Under the pieces are notes generated by a model. It saw only the letters and a list, made by a program, of their open reading frames with translations, was not told the origin of the DNA and made no database searches. Below are positions 16,079-24,702 of a stretch of DNA of 64,000 bases, piece after piece (position 1 is the stretch's first letter; each line of letters opens with the position of its first letter). A program made the position numbers and the translations under genes. Source of the DNA: Sinomonas humi (GTDB lineage Bacteria; Actinomycetota; Actinomycetes; Actinomycetales; Micrococcaceae); the NCBI RefSeq assembly GCF_000802235.1, contig NZ_JTDL01000037.1, forward strand, positions 62,001-126,000, read 5' to 3'.

Positions 16079-17493
16079 GCCCGATCCGCCTCACGGACCG
16101 CTGGAGACGGCGTGCTGGTCCTGGACCCCGCCGCCCCACTCAGGAACGCGGAAATGGCGAGGGCGCCGACCAAGAGGGCGAAGGCACCGGGCCCGGGGAC
16201 CCTATTCGGGGTCAGCATCAGGGAGTACAGCGTTCCTGCTCCGGCGGTTCCAATCACTCCACCGAGCATATCGGCCAACTGAAGCGAGGCCGAATTCCTT
16301 CCTCGCTCGGCCGCGTCGCTCAACTCGAGCACGAGCACCGACGTCGTCGACGTCGCGAGGCCCATCCCCATGCCCGCCACTGCCCACGCCGAGGCGAGCA
16401 AGAGCGGCGGAGCCTGGACAAGGACGACGAGAGCGACGCCGCCCATGGAGGCGGCAACGACCGCGGGCCCGACGACGAGAAACGCCGGCCGCGGAAGCCA
16501 GCCCTTGGCCTGGGCGAAGGAACCGAGCGTCCAGCCGAGCGCTCCGCCCGTGAGCGCGAGGCCCGCGATGGAGGGCTCGAGCCCGTAGCGGTCCACGAGC
16601 ATGAGGGGCACGAACGCCTCGGCTCCGAAGAATGCGAGAGTCAGCAGGCCGCGCACGACGACGACGGCGGGCAGCCCGCGCGCGACGCGGAAGGAACCGG
16701 GAGGGAGAAGCCGGGGGACAGTCAGCACGACGCCGGCCAGGCCCACCGCCCCGAGGAGCGCGAGCGCTACAGGCGTCACGGCGGCCCTCATCCCCGGGTC
16801 TGCGGATGACTGCGCCGCCCACTGCGCGACCGCGACACCCGCTGCGAGCCCCGCACCGAGGAAGGCACGACGCCGGCCCTCACCGGCGGCCATCGACTTC
16901 TCTTCCGGGGCGCCCAGCGACTTGATCCGAGGCCACATGAGCAACACCGCCACGACGACGATAGGAACCACGCCGAAGAAGGCCCAGCGCCAGCTCACAT
17001 GCTCGGCGAGGAGCCCTGAGACATATGGGCCCACGAGCGAAGGAACGACCCATGCCGCGCTGAACCAACCGAACACGATGGGTTGGAGCACCGACGGCAG
17101 TGCTTGGCCGATGATGACGTACACGGGCACGATCATGAATCCGGCGCCTGCGCCGGACACCATGCGGCCGATGGTGAAGGCGGTGAAGTCCCACGCTCCG
17201 CCGCACAGGAGGAGCCCTCCGCACATGAGCAAAAGGCCCGTGAGAAGGGACGGACGCGGGCCTGCCCGGTCACTCCAGGAACCAGCCGCCGCCGTGGCGG
17301 CGAGAGACGCCGTGAGATAAAGCGAGAAGGCTAGGCCGTAGGATCGCTGCCCTCCGAGATTCGCAGCTACCACGGGCATTGCCGTGGTGACCGCCATCGC
17401 CTCGAACGCGCTGCACGTGACAATGGCCAGAAGCCCTATGACGAGGCCGCGGTAGGCCCGGGACATAAGGCCCCGGGCACCACCCTTGGCCAC
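16075..17493 (-). CDS. MFS transporter, DHA2-like
   Basis: 472 residues with 12-14 hydrophobic segments. SDRAGPRPSLLTG is the MFS loop 2-3 motif, and GAGAGFMIVPVYVIIGQ with WRWAFFG are typical of drug:H+ antiporters. The GTG at 17493 directly follows the TAA of DUF3039; an ATG at 17466 is an alternative. It is in operon with DUF3039 and the helicase. Substrate unknown. Confidence 0.85.
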   Translation of the reverse strand: MAKGGARGLMSRAYRGLVIGLLAIVTCSAFEAMAVTTAMPVVAANLGGQRSYGLAFSLYLTASLAATAAAGSWSDRAGPRPSLLTGLLLMCGGLLLCGGAWDFTAFTIGRMVSGAGAGFMIVPVYVIIGQALPSVLQPIVFGWFSAAWVVPSLVGPYVSGLLAEHVSWRWAFFGVVPIVVVAVLLMWPRIKSLGAPEEKSMAAGEGRRRAFLGAGLAAGVAVAQWAAQSSADPGMRAAVTPVALALLGAVGLAGVVLTVPRLLPPGSFRVARGLPAVVVVRGLLTLAFFGAEAFVPLMLVDRYGLEPSIAGLALTGGALGWTLGSFAQAKGWLPRPAFLVVGPAVVAASMGGVALVVLVQAPPLLLASAWAVAGMGMGLATSTTSVLVLELSDAAERGRNSASLQLADMLGGVIGTAGAGTLYSLMLTPNRVPGPGAFALLVGALAISAFLSGAAGSRTSTPSPAVREADRA

Positions 17494-17817
17494 TTACTCG
17501 TCGTCGCCGTTGTTGCCGTTGCCCCCGTCGTTGCCGGGGCGAAGGCCCTCGTAGATCTCTTTGCACGTCGGGCAGATCGGGAACTTCTGGGGGTCCCGAC
17601 CGGGCGTCCAGACCTTGCCGCACAATGCGATCACGGGTTCGCCGGTCAGGGCAGACTCCATGATCTTCTCTTTGCGAACGTAGTGCGAGAAGCGCTCGCG
17701 GTCGCCTGGCTCGAGTTCCTCGCGGACCTCCTCGCGCTCGATGGTTGCCGTTGAACCGGCTCCCGAGGGGTCCCGTGGATCATTCGCATACGGGTCGAAG
17801 GGGTCAGCTGTGCTCAT
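17494..17817 (-). CDS. DUF3039 family protein
   Basis: 107 residues. The central ERFSHYVRKEKIMESALTG and the cysteine set ALCGKVW and CPTCKEIY identify actinobacterial DUF3039, a likely small zinc-binding protein of unknown function. The C-terminus is Gly/Asn/Asp-rich. It is first gene of a three-gene run with the MFS and helicase genes. Confidence 0.88.
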   Translation of the reverse strand: MSTADPFDPYANDPRDPSGAGSTATIEREEVREELEPGDRERFSHYVRKEKIMESALTGEPVIALCGKVWTPGRDPQKFPICPTCKEIYEGLRPGNDGGNGNNGDDE

Positions 17818-17823
17818 TACTCC

Positions 17824-17829
17824 ATGCTA
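17824..17829 (-). promoter_or_regulatory. -10 element TAGCAT for DUF3039 operon
   Basis: TAGCAT on the minus strand, then 6 nt (GGAGTA), then ATG at 17817. Confidence 0.5.
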
Positions 17830-17879
17830 GCAACGGCCTCCACCTTCGCCGGGGGCCAGAGGGCCGCTTTCGAATGGCG

Positions 17880-19457
17880 TCACCCAGAGCGAACGAGGGA
17901 GGCGTAGACCTCCGGCCCACGACGGTCGAGCCAGATTCCCCCGAGCGTTATTCCAAGCACGAAGAGCGCACTTCCGAGGACTACGCCGACAAGGAGCGCA
18001 GCCCAGCCGTAGCCCGTCTCCCCTGTCCCGACCGACAGCGCCACGAGCACGATCTCTGGCAGGACAAGCAGCCCAAGGGTGAGGAGGCCGCCGATCTGGA
18101 CGAGGAAGGTCTGCGTAGCGTTGCCCGGCGGCCGCTTGAACGGGCTCTCTCCCGGGAGCGGAACGGTCACGGTGAACCTCGAGGACACGACCGAGGCAAG
18201 TCCGCTGCCGCTGAGGAGGACGCCCAACGCGAGCCCCATGTATGCAGGCAGGAGGCCCCATCGCCCGGACACCGCGAACGGCACGAGCGCTATGACGATC
18301 GCGGCAGGCACAGCGAAAGTCAGGAGGGCGAGCGCCCTTCCCCAGCGATCGGCCCGCCCGCGCACACCCGCGGTGAGGTGAAGTGAGAATGCGGTCGAAT
18401 CGTAGGAGACGTCCGTCGCGAGTGACCAGGCGAGGAGGAACGCGGCGAGGGGGCCTGAAAGGAGGAACACGTCTGACTGGTGCTGCTGGGCCGACGAGAA
18501 GAACAGGATCACCGGGACGAGCGGAACGATGATGAGCGCGGTTCCGTACCGCGGGTCGCGGACCCAGTAGATCAGCGCGCGGGCGGCAACGGCACCCGCC
18601 GGGCTGGCCGGCATCCAACCGAACGGCCCGAGGCCCCTCCGCCCCGCCTTGCTCCCTGATGAGGCCCGGCTCGCGGGGGTGACGAGCGCCCGCGCGAGGG
18701 CTCGTGACCAAGCCCAGGCCGCCACCGCGAGGGACGCAGCCGCGATGAGGAGTTTCGCGAACGCCTCGAGCAGATGCCCCTCGGCGACCGCACCGGGTAC
18801 GGCGAGCGCCGCGCCGAGAGGCGTCCAGGCGAGGACCTGTGCGAGCGATCGCATCGCTTCGAGGTTCGTTTCCATTCCTCGTATCGCGAGGCCGACGATA
18901 GGCCCGAGCAGGACAATCGGAACCATCATGATCATGCGGCTCCCCTCACGGAAGCGCCGCGACGTAGCAAGGTCCGTCACGGCGCTCGCGACGAGGCGGC
19001 TCACCACGACACAGAGGCCGAGGGCCAGTGCCGCGCCCACGATTCCGGCGATGAACGTGAGCGGGTCCCGCGCCCACGTCACCACGGTCGCGGCGAGGGC
19101 GACAGCGGTGCAGGCACCGGGAACGCCGATGATCCCGGCTAGCGCTTGACCGACGAGCAGCCGGGACAGCGGGATGGGATAGAGCGCGAAACGCCCGGGA
19201 TCCAGCGTGAGGTCGACGCCGGAGACAAGGATCGGCGCGAAGGCCCACCCGGCGAGGAGCGCGGAACCGCCGAGGACGACAATGGGCTCCGCGATGGCCG
19301 CGTCCGCGAGGCGAAGCAGGATGAGGCCAAGTACGGCGAGAAAGAGCAGGCCGAGCCCGTAGAGCGAGCCGATGATGAGACCGACCAGCTGGCCCACGCT
19401 TCGGCGGAGGCCGTTGCGGAGGAGCACGAGCTTGAGGGTGATCAGGTGCGCAACCAC
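17880..19457 (-). CDS. ABC transporter permease, large integral subunit
   Basis: 525 residues from the GTG at 19457, where the sequence opens VVAHLITLKLVLLRNGLRR. The frame is open further upstream but overlaps the ATPase gene. About 12 hydrophobic segments are visible, with a cytoplasmic stretch near the middle (SSGSKAGRRGLGPFG). It is the membrane partner of the ATPase at 19442, and the two genes overlap by 16 bp. Likely an ABC-2-type exporter; cargo unknown. Confidence 0.82.
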   Translation of the reverse strand: MVAHLITLKLVLLRNGLRRSVGQLVGLIIGSLYGLGLLFLAVLGLILLRLADAAIAEPIVVLGGSALLAGWAFAPILVSGVDLTLDPGRFALYPIPLSRLLVGQALAGIIGVPGACTAVALAATVVTWARDPLTFIAGIVGAALALGLCVVVSRLVASAVTDLATSRRFREGSRMIMMVPIVLLGPIVGLAIRGMETNLEAMRSLAQVLAWTPLGAALAVPGAVAEGHLLEAFAKLLIAAASLAVAAWAWSRALARALVTPASRASSGSKAGRRGLGPFGWMPASPAGAVAARALIYWVRDPRYGTALIIVPLVPVILFFSSAQQHQSDVFLLSGPLAAFLLAWSLATDVSYDSTAFSLHLTAGVRGRADRWGRALALLTFAVPAAIVIALVPFAVSGRWGLLPAYMGLALGVLLSGSGLASVVSSRFTVTVPLPGESPFKRPPGNATQTFLVQIGGLLTLGLLVLPEIVLVALSVGTGETGYGWAALLVGVVLGSALFVLGITLGGIWLDRRGPEVYASLVRSG

Positions 19458-20239
19458 GAGAGCCCCTCTGCCGGACCGTGGCCTCCTACAAGCTGCACGA
19501 AGCGGTCCTCGAGCGTCGACTCGCCCCTCACCTCGTCGACCGTCCCGGCAGCGAGGAGCTGGCCCTGAGCGACGACGGCGACGTGATCGCACATCCGCTG
19601 CACGAGGTCCATCACGTGGCTCGAGACAATCACCGTTCCGCCCGAGTGGACGTAGTCAGTCAGGATGGCACGGATGTTGGCGGCCGAGACGGGATCCACG
19701 GACTCGAACGGCTCGTCGAGGACCAGCAGTCGCGGCGCATGCACGAGGGACGCGGCGAGCGCGATCTTCTTGGTCATACCGGCGGAATAGTCCACGACGA
19801 GCGTCCGCGCGTCAGCCGTGAGATCGAAGGCTTCGAGGAGATCGCGGGTGCGCGCGGCCACGGTCGCCCGGTCGAGCCCATGCAGGAGGCCCGCATACGT
19901 GATGAGCTGTTCTCCGCTGAGCCGGTCGAAGAGCCGGACCCCGTCCGGCAGCACACCCATGAGGCGCTTGGCGCCGAGCGGGTCCTGCCATACGTCGATG
20001 CCCAATACGAGGGCCGTCCCAGCGTCGGGGCGCAGAAGGCCCGTCGCCATCGACAGCGTCGTCGTCTTCCCGGCACCGTTGGGACCCACGAGCCCATAGA
20101 ACGACCCGGTGGGCACTTCGAGGCTGATGCCGTTGACGGCCGGCTTACCCCCGAAGGACTTCGCGAGGCCTCGGATCGAGAGAGCCGAGCCGGCGGGGTA
20201 CCCCGCGCCCTCGGGCACGGGGTAGCTGGGCAGAGTCAT
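19442..20239 (-). CDS. ABC transporter ATP-binding protein
   Basis: 265 residues from the ATG at 20239. Walker A is GPNGAGKTTT, the signature loop reads YSAGMTKKIALA (a variant of LSGGQ), and Walker B is LLVLDEPFESVD. It powers the permease encoded just downstream. TAGCGT lies 6 nt before ATG 20239 and argues against the GTG at 20245. Confidence 0.92.
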   Translation of the reverse strand: MTLPSYPVPEGAGYPAGSALSIRGLAKSFGGKPAVNGISLEVPTGSFYGLVGPNGAGKTTTLSMATGLLRPDAGTALVLGIDVWQDPLGAKRLMGVLPDGVRLFDRLSGEQLITYAGLLHGLDRATVAARTRDLLEAFDLTADARTLVVDYSAGMTKKIALAASLVHAPRLLVLDEPFESVDPVSAANIRAILTDYVHSGGTVIVSSHVMDLVQRMCDHVAVVAQGQLLAAGTVDEVRGESTLEDRFVQLVGGHGPAEGLSWLRT

Positions 20240-20245
20240 GACCAC

Positions 20246-20251
20246 ACGCTA
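20246..20251 (-). promoter_or_regulatory. -10 element TAGCGT for ABC pair
   Basis: TAGCGT followed by 6 nt and the ATG at 20239; it decides that start codon. Confidence 0.5.
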
Positions 20252-20325
20252 GCAAGCCGACCACGCAATGGGATCCCTCCTACGGAGGACACCCTGAGGA
20301 GGAATTCTCCCGAACCGAGCAGGGA

Positions 20326-21336
20326 CTAGAAGAGCGCCCGGGCGAGCTGCTGACGCGCCGAGCTGACGCGAGGATCCGTCGTGCCGATCACTTCGAAGAG
20401 CTCGAGCAGGCGGACTCTGGCCTGTTCGCGCTCGGGTCCGAAGTTCTTCGCAATAAAGCCGACCAGCCGCGCAAATGCGTCCTCGACGTGGCCGCCCACG
20501 AGGTCCAGATCGGCGACCGCGAGCTGCGCCTCGACGTCATCAGGAGACGAGGCTGCTGCCGCCCGAACCCGTTCGGCCTCATCCTGGCCGAGGCTCTCGA
20601 CGCGCGACATGAGGTGGACCTGCGCAAGCATCGCCTTCGCCTCATGGTCTGCAGGGTGCTCGGCGAGCTCTTTCGTCAGGGCGGCTTCAGCCGCGGCATA
20701 GTTGCCCACCTCAAGCGCCTCGTACGCTTCCTGGAGGCGGGGCGGGAGCGGGGGCTCCGCGGGCGCGGACGCCGGCTCGCCGTCGACCGTGCCCGTCACG
20801 CCGTTGGCCTCCGCCACGCGGAGCAGTTCTTCGAAGAGCTGACGGGACTGGTCTGGAGCTGCAGCACCTTGGAAGAGCGGGATGGGCTGCCCCTTGAGGA
20901 ACGCGACGGCGGTGGGAACCGCTTGGATCGCCAATGCCTGCGCAAGTTGGGGGAACGCCTCGATGTCGGCAGTTGCGTACGCAAGGCGGCCGCCGTACCC
21001 AGCGACTTCCGCCGCGAGTTCGTCCCGCATGCGCTGTGATTCGGGCGAGTACTGCGCCCACAGGAGGACGACGACGGGCACCTGCGCCGAGAGCTGCACG
21101 AGCTGCGGGAAGTTGGCCTCGTCGATCTGAATCGTCTGTCCGGAGTCCGCGCCGGGCTGCTCCCGGCTTGTCTGAGCCTGGGCAGACGAACTCGCCGCCG
21201 AATTCGCCGCGCTTGCGCTCGGCGCGTGCGCAGGCGGGGTCGCCGTCGCTCGCGCCTTGAGCGCCGAGAGATCGACGGCGCCGCGGAGGCTCATTGAGGG
21301 CAGAGGGCTTGGCTGGCGGGAACCGGGAACGCTCAT
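20326..21336 (-). CDS. YbbN/CnoX-like thioredoxin-TPR co-chaperone
   Basis: 336 residues. Residues 1-65 are Ala/Ser-rich and disordered. Residues 70-180 are a thioredoxin fold (VPVVVLLWAQYSPESQRM, ATADIEAFPQLAQALAIQAVPT) in which the usual CxxC is YSPE, so no redox pair. Residues 195-335 hold TPR-like helices (LEVGNYAAAEAALTKEL). E. coli CnoX protects clients and passes them to GroEL and DnaK; this protein likely has a related holdase role. Confidence 0.85.
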   Translation of the reverse strand: MSVPGSRQPSPLPSMSLRGAVDLSALKARATATPPAHAPSASAANSAASSSAQAQTSREQPGADSGQTIQIDEANFPQLVQLSAQVPVVVLLWAQYSPESQRMRDELAAEVAGYGGRLAYATADIEAFPQLAQALAIQAVPTAVAFLKGQPIPLFQGAAAPDQSRQLFEELLRVAEANGVTGTVDGEPASAPAEPPLPPRLQEAYEALEVGNYAAAEAALTKELAEHPADHEAKAMLAQVHLMSRVESLGQDEAERVRAAAASSPDDVEAQLAVADLDLVGGHVEDAFARLVGFIAKNFGPEREQARVRLLELFEVIGTTDPRVSSARQQLARALF

Positions 21337-21342
21337 GCCTCC

Positions 21343-21348
21343 ACCATA
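21343..21348 (-). promoter_or_regulatory. -10 element TATGGT for YbbN-like gene
   Basis: TATGGT on the minus strand, 6 nt (GGAGGC), then ATG at 21336. Confidence 0.5.
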
Positions 21349-21350
21349 GT

Positions 21351-21389
21351 GCGAGGGGCGGAGACGCTCACAGCGCCTCCGCCCCTCGC
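21351..21389 (-). terminator. Strong hairpin between two minus-strand genes
   Basis: A perfect 13-bp stem, GCGAGGGGCGGAG (21351-21363) with its complement at 21377-21389, and a 13-nt loop. It lies 20 bp downstream of the stop at 21410. No T-run follows, so termination may be partial or Rho-assisted. It also borders the YbbN promoter. Confidence 0.65.
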
Positions 21390-21409
21390 GAAAATCGAAC
21401 CGGCGAGGG

Positions 21410-23173
21410 CTAGCTCACGCTTGCACCCACCAGGTTGCGCGTCGCCGACACGAGAGTGAGCTGCTGCTTCGAGCCCACCGGCGGAATGTACAGCGCGACG
21501 GATTCGAGGAACTCGAGGCTCATCTTGGTCGTCGCTTCCTTCCCGCCAGCGAGGGCGGCAGCGTCGTCCTGGACGGTGATCTTGTCGCCGGCCGACTTGG
21601 GTGTGCCGTCGATCGTGAACTTGAGGGTGGCGACGACGAGCGCTCCCCCGTCGGCCGTACGGTACGCAACCGTGTCGTTGCCCGTCGGGGCGTGGGTGAA
21701 CACGAGATTGCCATTCGGGCTTGAGTTCACGATGTCCGTCTCGTAACCGATGGTGTCCTTGGTGTACGCGTTGTCCGGAATCGCGTTCTTCCACGTGCTG
21801 TTGGTATTCGTCAGCCGGTCGCCGAGTCCCGCCAGAGCGAGGTTCGGGCTGTAGGCAATACCGCCGTTCGAGTCGAGCCCGATCTGCTGCGCGCCAGCCT
21901 TGAGCGCGTTGGGGAAGGTCGCGCCCGGCAGAAGCGGCGAGGCCCCGATGAGCTTGTAGTTGGACCGGGCGTCATTCTGTTTGAGCGTCAGGATCTGTGG
22001 CGTCGTGTTGCCGTCGCCCTGCGTCACAGCGACAACCGTCCGGGGCCAGCTGCGCTGGACCGTCACGACGCTCGTGAGGAGGCGGGAGCTCCGGACCGGC
22101 GCGAGGGCGGCCGCCGAGGACACCGACGCCCGGATCTTGTAGTTCTGGATCCGCGCCAGAAGCGCCGTACCGTCGACTCGCGGCTGCAGCTTGGCAGCGT
22201 CCTTGGCCTGGTCGCCTGCCGCAACGGTGCTCGCGACCTGGTCGAGGATCCGCTGGAACTGCTCGTCCACGAGGACCTTGTCCTGGGGATTCGGCGTGGC
22301 GGCGGGCGAAGCCGAGGGGCTGGCGCTGGAGGAGGCCGAGGGGCTGGCCGAACCAGACGGGCTAGCCGAACCAGAGGGGGTCGCCGAGGGAGCAGGGCTC
22401 GTGGTCGCGTGCGCTGCAGCCGCGCCGCCCGTGAGGGCGAGGACGACGGCGACCGCGGCCGAGGCGGAGCGGGCGAGACCCCGACGCTCTGCCCGACCGG
22501 CGGCGGGCGTCTCAGGCTGCGCGTTTCGTGGGGCTGCGCTCGGGCCGCCAGAGGCAGTCACCGGCTGGCCCGAGCCAGGCCAACGGCGGTGGAGCACAAG
22601 GAGCACGGCACCCGCCACGATGAGGAGGCACCCGAGGACAATGAGCGGAACGCCCCACGGGGTCGTCGCGTTGCTCGGCCACGTGACCGTGATGTCATGC
22701 GGAGCGGGCTTTGTGCCATCCGTCGCGAGGACAAGCTGCCAGTTGCCGTCGTCCGGGAGGTTCCAGTGGTAGTCGAGGGTGCCCGAAGCATTCTGGGTCG
22801 TCGCGAACGTGTCTGCACCGGCTGGCGAGGGCGCCGAAGCGTCGCCCGCTGTGTAGTTCGCGGTCAGCTGCTTTCCGTCAGCCGAACCGCCGTCGATCGT
22901 GGTGTGGGCCGTCTTGCCCACCCACGCGGCGACATCGTCGGGGCGTCCAACGGCAAGCACGAAAGCGCCGTCGCCCTTGATCGATATCTCGGATTGCCCT
23001 CCCCGGAGGCTCTCGAGCTTTGAATCGATCACTGTGAGCGGGGCCGCCTTTGTGCCGGCGGGGAGAGTCGCCGTCACGGTGCTTGGGGGCGCCCAGAACG
23101 TCAGTTGGCCGATGCCGGCCACGAGAGCTATCAGGCCCAGCAGCAGGAGCGCGGCTGCGGTCTTGACTCGCAC
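21410..23173 (-). CDS. Membrane-anchored protein with Ser/Pro linker, function unknown
   Basis: 587 residues from the GTG at 23173, which has GAGGTG 6 nt upstream. Hydrophobic segments lie at about 5-24, 173-195 and 236-254. The third ends in AAAAHATT like a signal-peptide cleavage region and is followed by a Ser/Ala/Pro low-complexity linker (258-293). The C-terminal 290 residues look extracellular and beta-rich. Residues 25-172 form another non-cytoplasmic-looking domain. No enzyme motif is recognised. It may be a cell-envelope protein. Confidence 0.75.
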   Translation of the reverse strand: MRVKTAAALLLLGLIALVAGIGQLTFWAPPSTVTATLPAGTKAAPLTVIDSKLESLRGGQSEISIKGDGAFVLAVGRPDDVAAWVGKTAHTTIDGGSADGKQLTANYTAGDASAPSPAGADTFATTQNASGTLDYHWNLPDDGNWQLVLATDGTKPAPHDITVTWPSNATTPWGVPLIVLGCLLIVAGAVLLVLHRRWPGSGQPVTASGGPSAAPRNAQPETPAAGRAERRGLARSASAAVAVVLALTGGAAAAHATTSPAPSATPSGSASPSGSASPSASSSASPSASPAATPNPQDKVLVDEQFQRILDQVASTVAAGDQAKDAAKLQPRVDGTALLARIQNYKIRASVSSAAALAPVRSSRLLTSVVTVQRSWPRTVVAVTQGDGNTTPQILTLKQNDARSNYKLIGASPLLPGATFPNALKAGAQQIGLDSNGGIAYSPNLALAGLGDRLTNTNSTWKNAIPDNAYTKDTIGYETDIVNSSPNGNLVFTHAPTGNDTVAYRTADGGALVVATLKFTIDGTPKSAGDKITVQDDAAALAGGKEATTKMSLEFLESVALYIPPVGSKQQLTLVSATRNLVGASVS

Positions 23174-23202
23174 AGAAAACACCTCACGTCGGGGAAAGGG
23201 AC

Positions 23203-23216
23203 GGTTAATGGTAACC
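23203..23216. promoter_or_regulatory. Palindrome GGTTAATGGTAACC in divergent promoter region
   Basis: The inverted repeat GGTTA-N4-TAACC lies 30 bp upstream of the 21410-23173 gene and about 115 bp from the divergent permease gene. It could be an operator for the former; no regulator is adjacent. Confidence 0.35.
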
Positions 23217-23331
23217 AAATCGTGACCTGAAGGCCGAGTCGGGCCGTTCCGATCCCCGCCATCCGGCCCTCCCAACCCCGTGATCACGCGGCTGATAGGG
23301 TGACGAAAGGCGCGATCGGAAGGCAGAAGCT

Positions 23332-24603
23332 GTGGCAGACGAACCGACTCGAACGCCGGATGACCGTTCGGCCGGACTCGGTACCCCCTCGACGGAGGAA
23401 GCCCGTGCCCGAGCTGTCCGGCGGCAGTGGGACATGCGCTCCTTTGCGAACCGGCTTCGCCGCCCGATCCCGGGGGCTCAGCCGCGTGTGCGCTTCCAGA
23501 TGCCGCCGCTCCTTGAGGCAACCGAGCCTGAACCCGAGGGCGAGTTCGGCAAGCCGGGGCCGCGCATGTCGACCCAGCACCCCCTGTACGTCGGTTTCAT
23601 GGGCACGGTCGGCGTCGGCATTGCGCTTGCGCTCTACTACATCACCCAGCACACGACGCAGCTTCTCGTGTGGATCCTGACCGCCCTCTTCATCTCCCTC
23701 GGCCTGGACCCGGTGGTCCGCTGGCTCGAGGGACGGCGTGTGCCGCGCGCAGCGGGGATCACCATCACTCTGCTGGCCCTCCTCGCGATCTTCGCGGCGT
23801 TCTTCGGCACCCTCATCCCGACGCTCGTCGACCAGATCAGCCAGTTGGTCACCGCATTCCCGAACTGGATCAACAGCATCGTGCATTCGGATTGGTACAG
23901 GAGCCTCGACGAACAGTTCGGAATCAAGCAGCGCATCACCGACGAACTGCAGAAGTTCGGCCAGAATTCCGAGGCGGTCACAAATGTCTTCGGCGGCGTG
24001 CTCGGTGTGGGCACCACGATCGCCAACACGACGTTCGGTGCCCTCGTCGTCCTCGTCCTGAGCCTGTACTTCCTCGCGGCGCTCCCGGCGATCAAAGCTT
24101 GGGGCTACCGCCTGGCCCCGCGCTCGCGGAGGGCCAGGGTGGAGGCGCTCTCCGAGGAGATCACGAGGTCGGTCGGCAACTATGTCATCGGCCAAGTGTG
24201 CGTCGCGGTGCTCAACGCGACATATGCCTTCATCGTCATGAGCATCCTCCGCGTGCCGTTTGCCGCGCTCCTCGCGTTCGTCGTCGGGTTCCTCGCGTTC
24301 ATCCCGCTCGTCGGCGGGGTCATCGCGGGAACGACCATCGTCCTGGTGGCCCTCACGGCCGGCTGGCAGACCGCCGTCGTGCTCGCGATCGCCTACTTCG
24401 GCTATCTACAGTTCGAGGCCTACTTCGTCTCCCCTCGGATCATGCAGAAGGCCGTCGCTGTTCCCGGGCCTGTCGCCGTCATCTCCGTGATCGCTGGGGG
24501 GAGCCTGCTCGGGGTTCTCGGCGCCCTCATCGCCATCCCCACGGCAGCTGCCGCGATGCTCCTGATCCGCGAAGTCTTCATCGCCCGCCAAGACCAGCAC
24601 TGA
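23332..24603 (+). CDS. AI-2E family transporter (PerM/TqsA-like)
   Basis: 423 residues. An N-terminal cytoplasmic stretch of about 80 residues is followed by eight hydrophobic segments in the AI-2E pattern, with the hallmark FIPLVGGVIAG and a late PRIMQKAVAVPG. Family members export small molecules or act as Na+/H+ antiporters; the name does not imply autoinducer-2 transport here. The GTG start has GGAAGG 8 nt upstream. Confidence 0.88.
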   Translation: MADEPTRTPDDRSAGLGTPSTEEARARAVRRQWDMRSFANRLRRPIPGAQPRVRFQMPPLLEATEPEPEGEFGKPGPRMSTQHPLYVGFMGTVGVGIALALYYITQHTTQLLVWILTALFISLGLDPVVRWLEGRRVPRAAGITITLLALLAIFAAFFGTLIPTLVDQISQLVTAFPNWINSIVHSDWYRSLDEQFGIKQRITDELQKFGQNSEAVTNVFGGVLGVGTTIANTTFGALVVLVLSLYFLAALPAIKAWGYRLAPRSRRARVEALSEEITRSVGNYVIGQVCVAVLNATYAFIVMSILRVPFAALLAFVVGFLAFIPLVGGVIAGTTIVLVALTAGWQTAVVLAIAYFGYLQFEAYFVSPRIMQKAVAVPGPVAVISVIAGGSLLGVLGALIAIPTAAAAMLLIREVFIARQDQH

Positions 24604-24655
24604 CGCCCGAACCAGCACGGACGCCCGAACCAGCACCGACGCCCAGACCAGCACT
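24602..24655. repeat. 18-bp tandem repeat, three copies
   Basis: GACGCCCGAACCAGCACG and two variants occupy 24602-24619, 24620-24637 and 24638-24655. A fourth, more diverged copy covers the last codons of the AI-2E gene, so the repeat carries its stop codon. It lies between convergent genes. Confidence 0.85.
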
Positions 24656-24702
24656 TGCGGCACGGCCACGGTGCGACGGGAGTCCTGACGGGCTGCTGCG
24701 GG

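Noticed and set aside
20326-21336. Active thioredoxin
   Set aside because: The CxxC position reads YSPE, so a disulfide reductase role is not supported.
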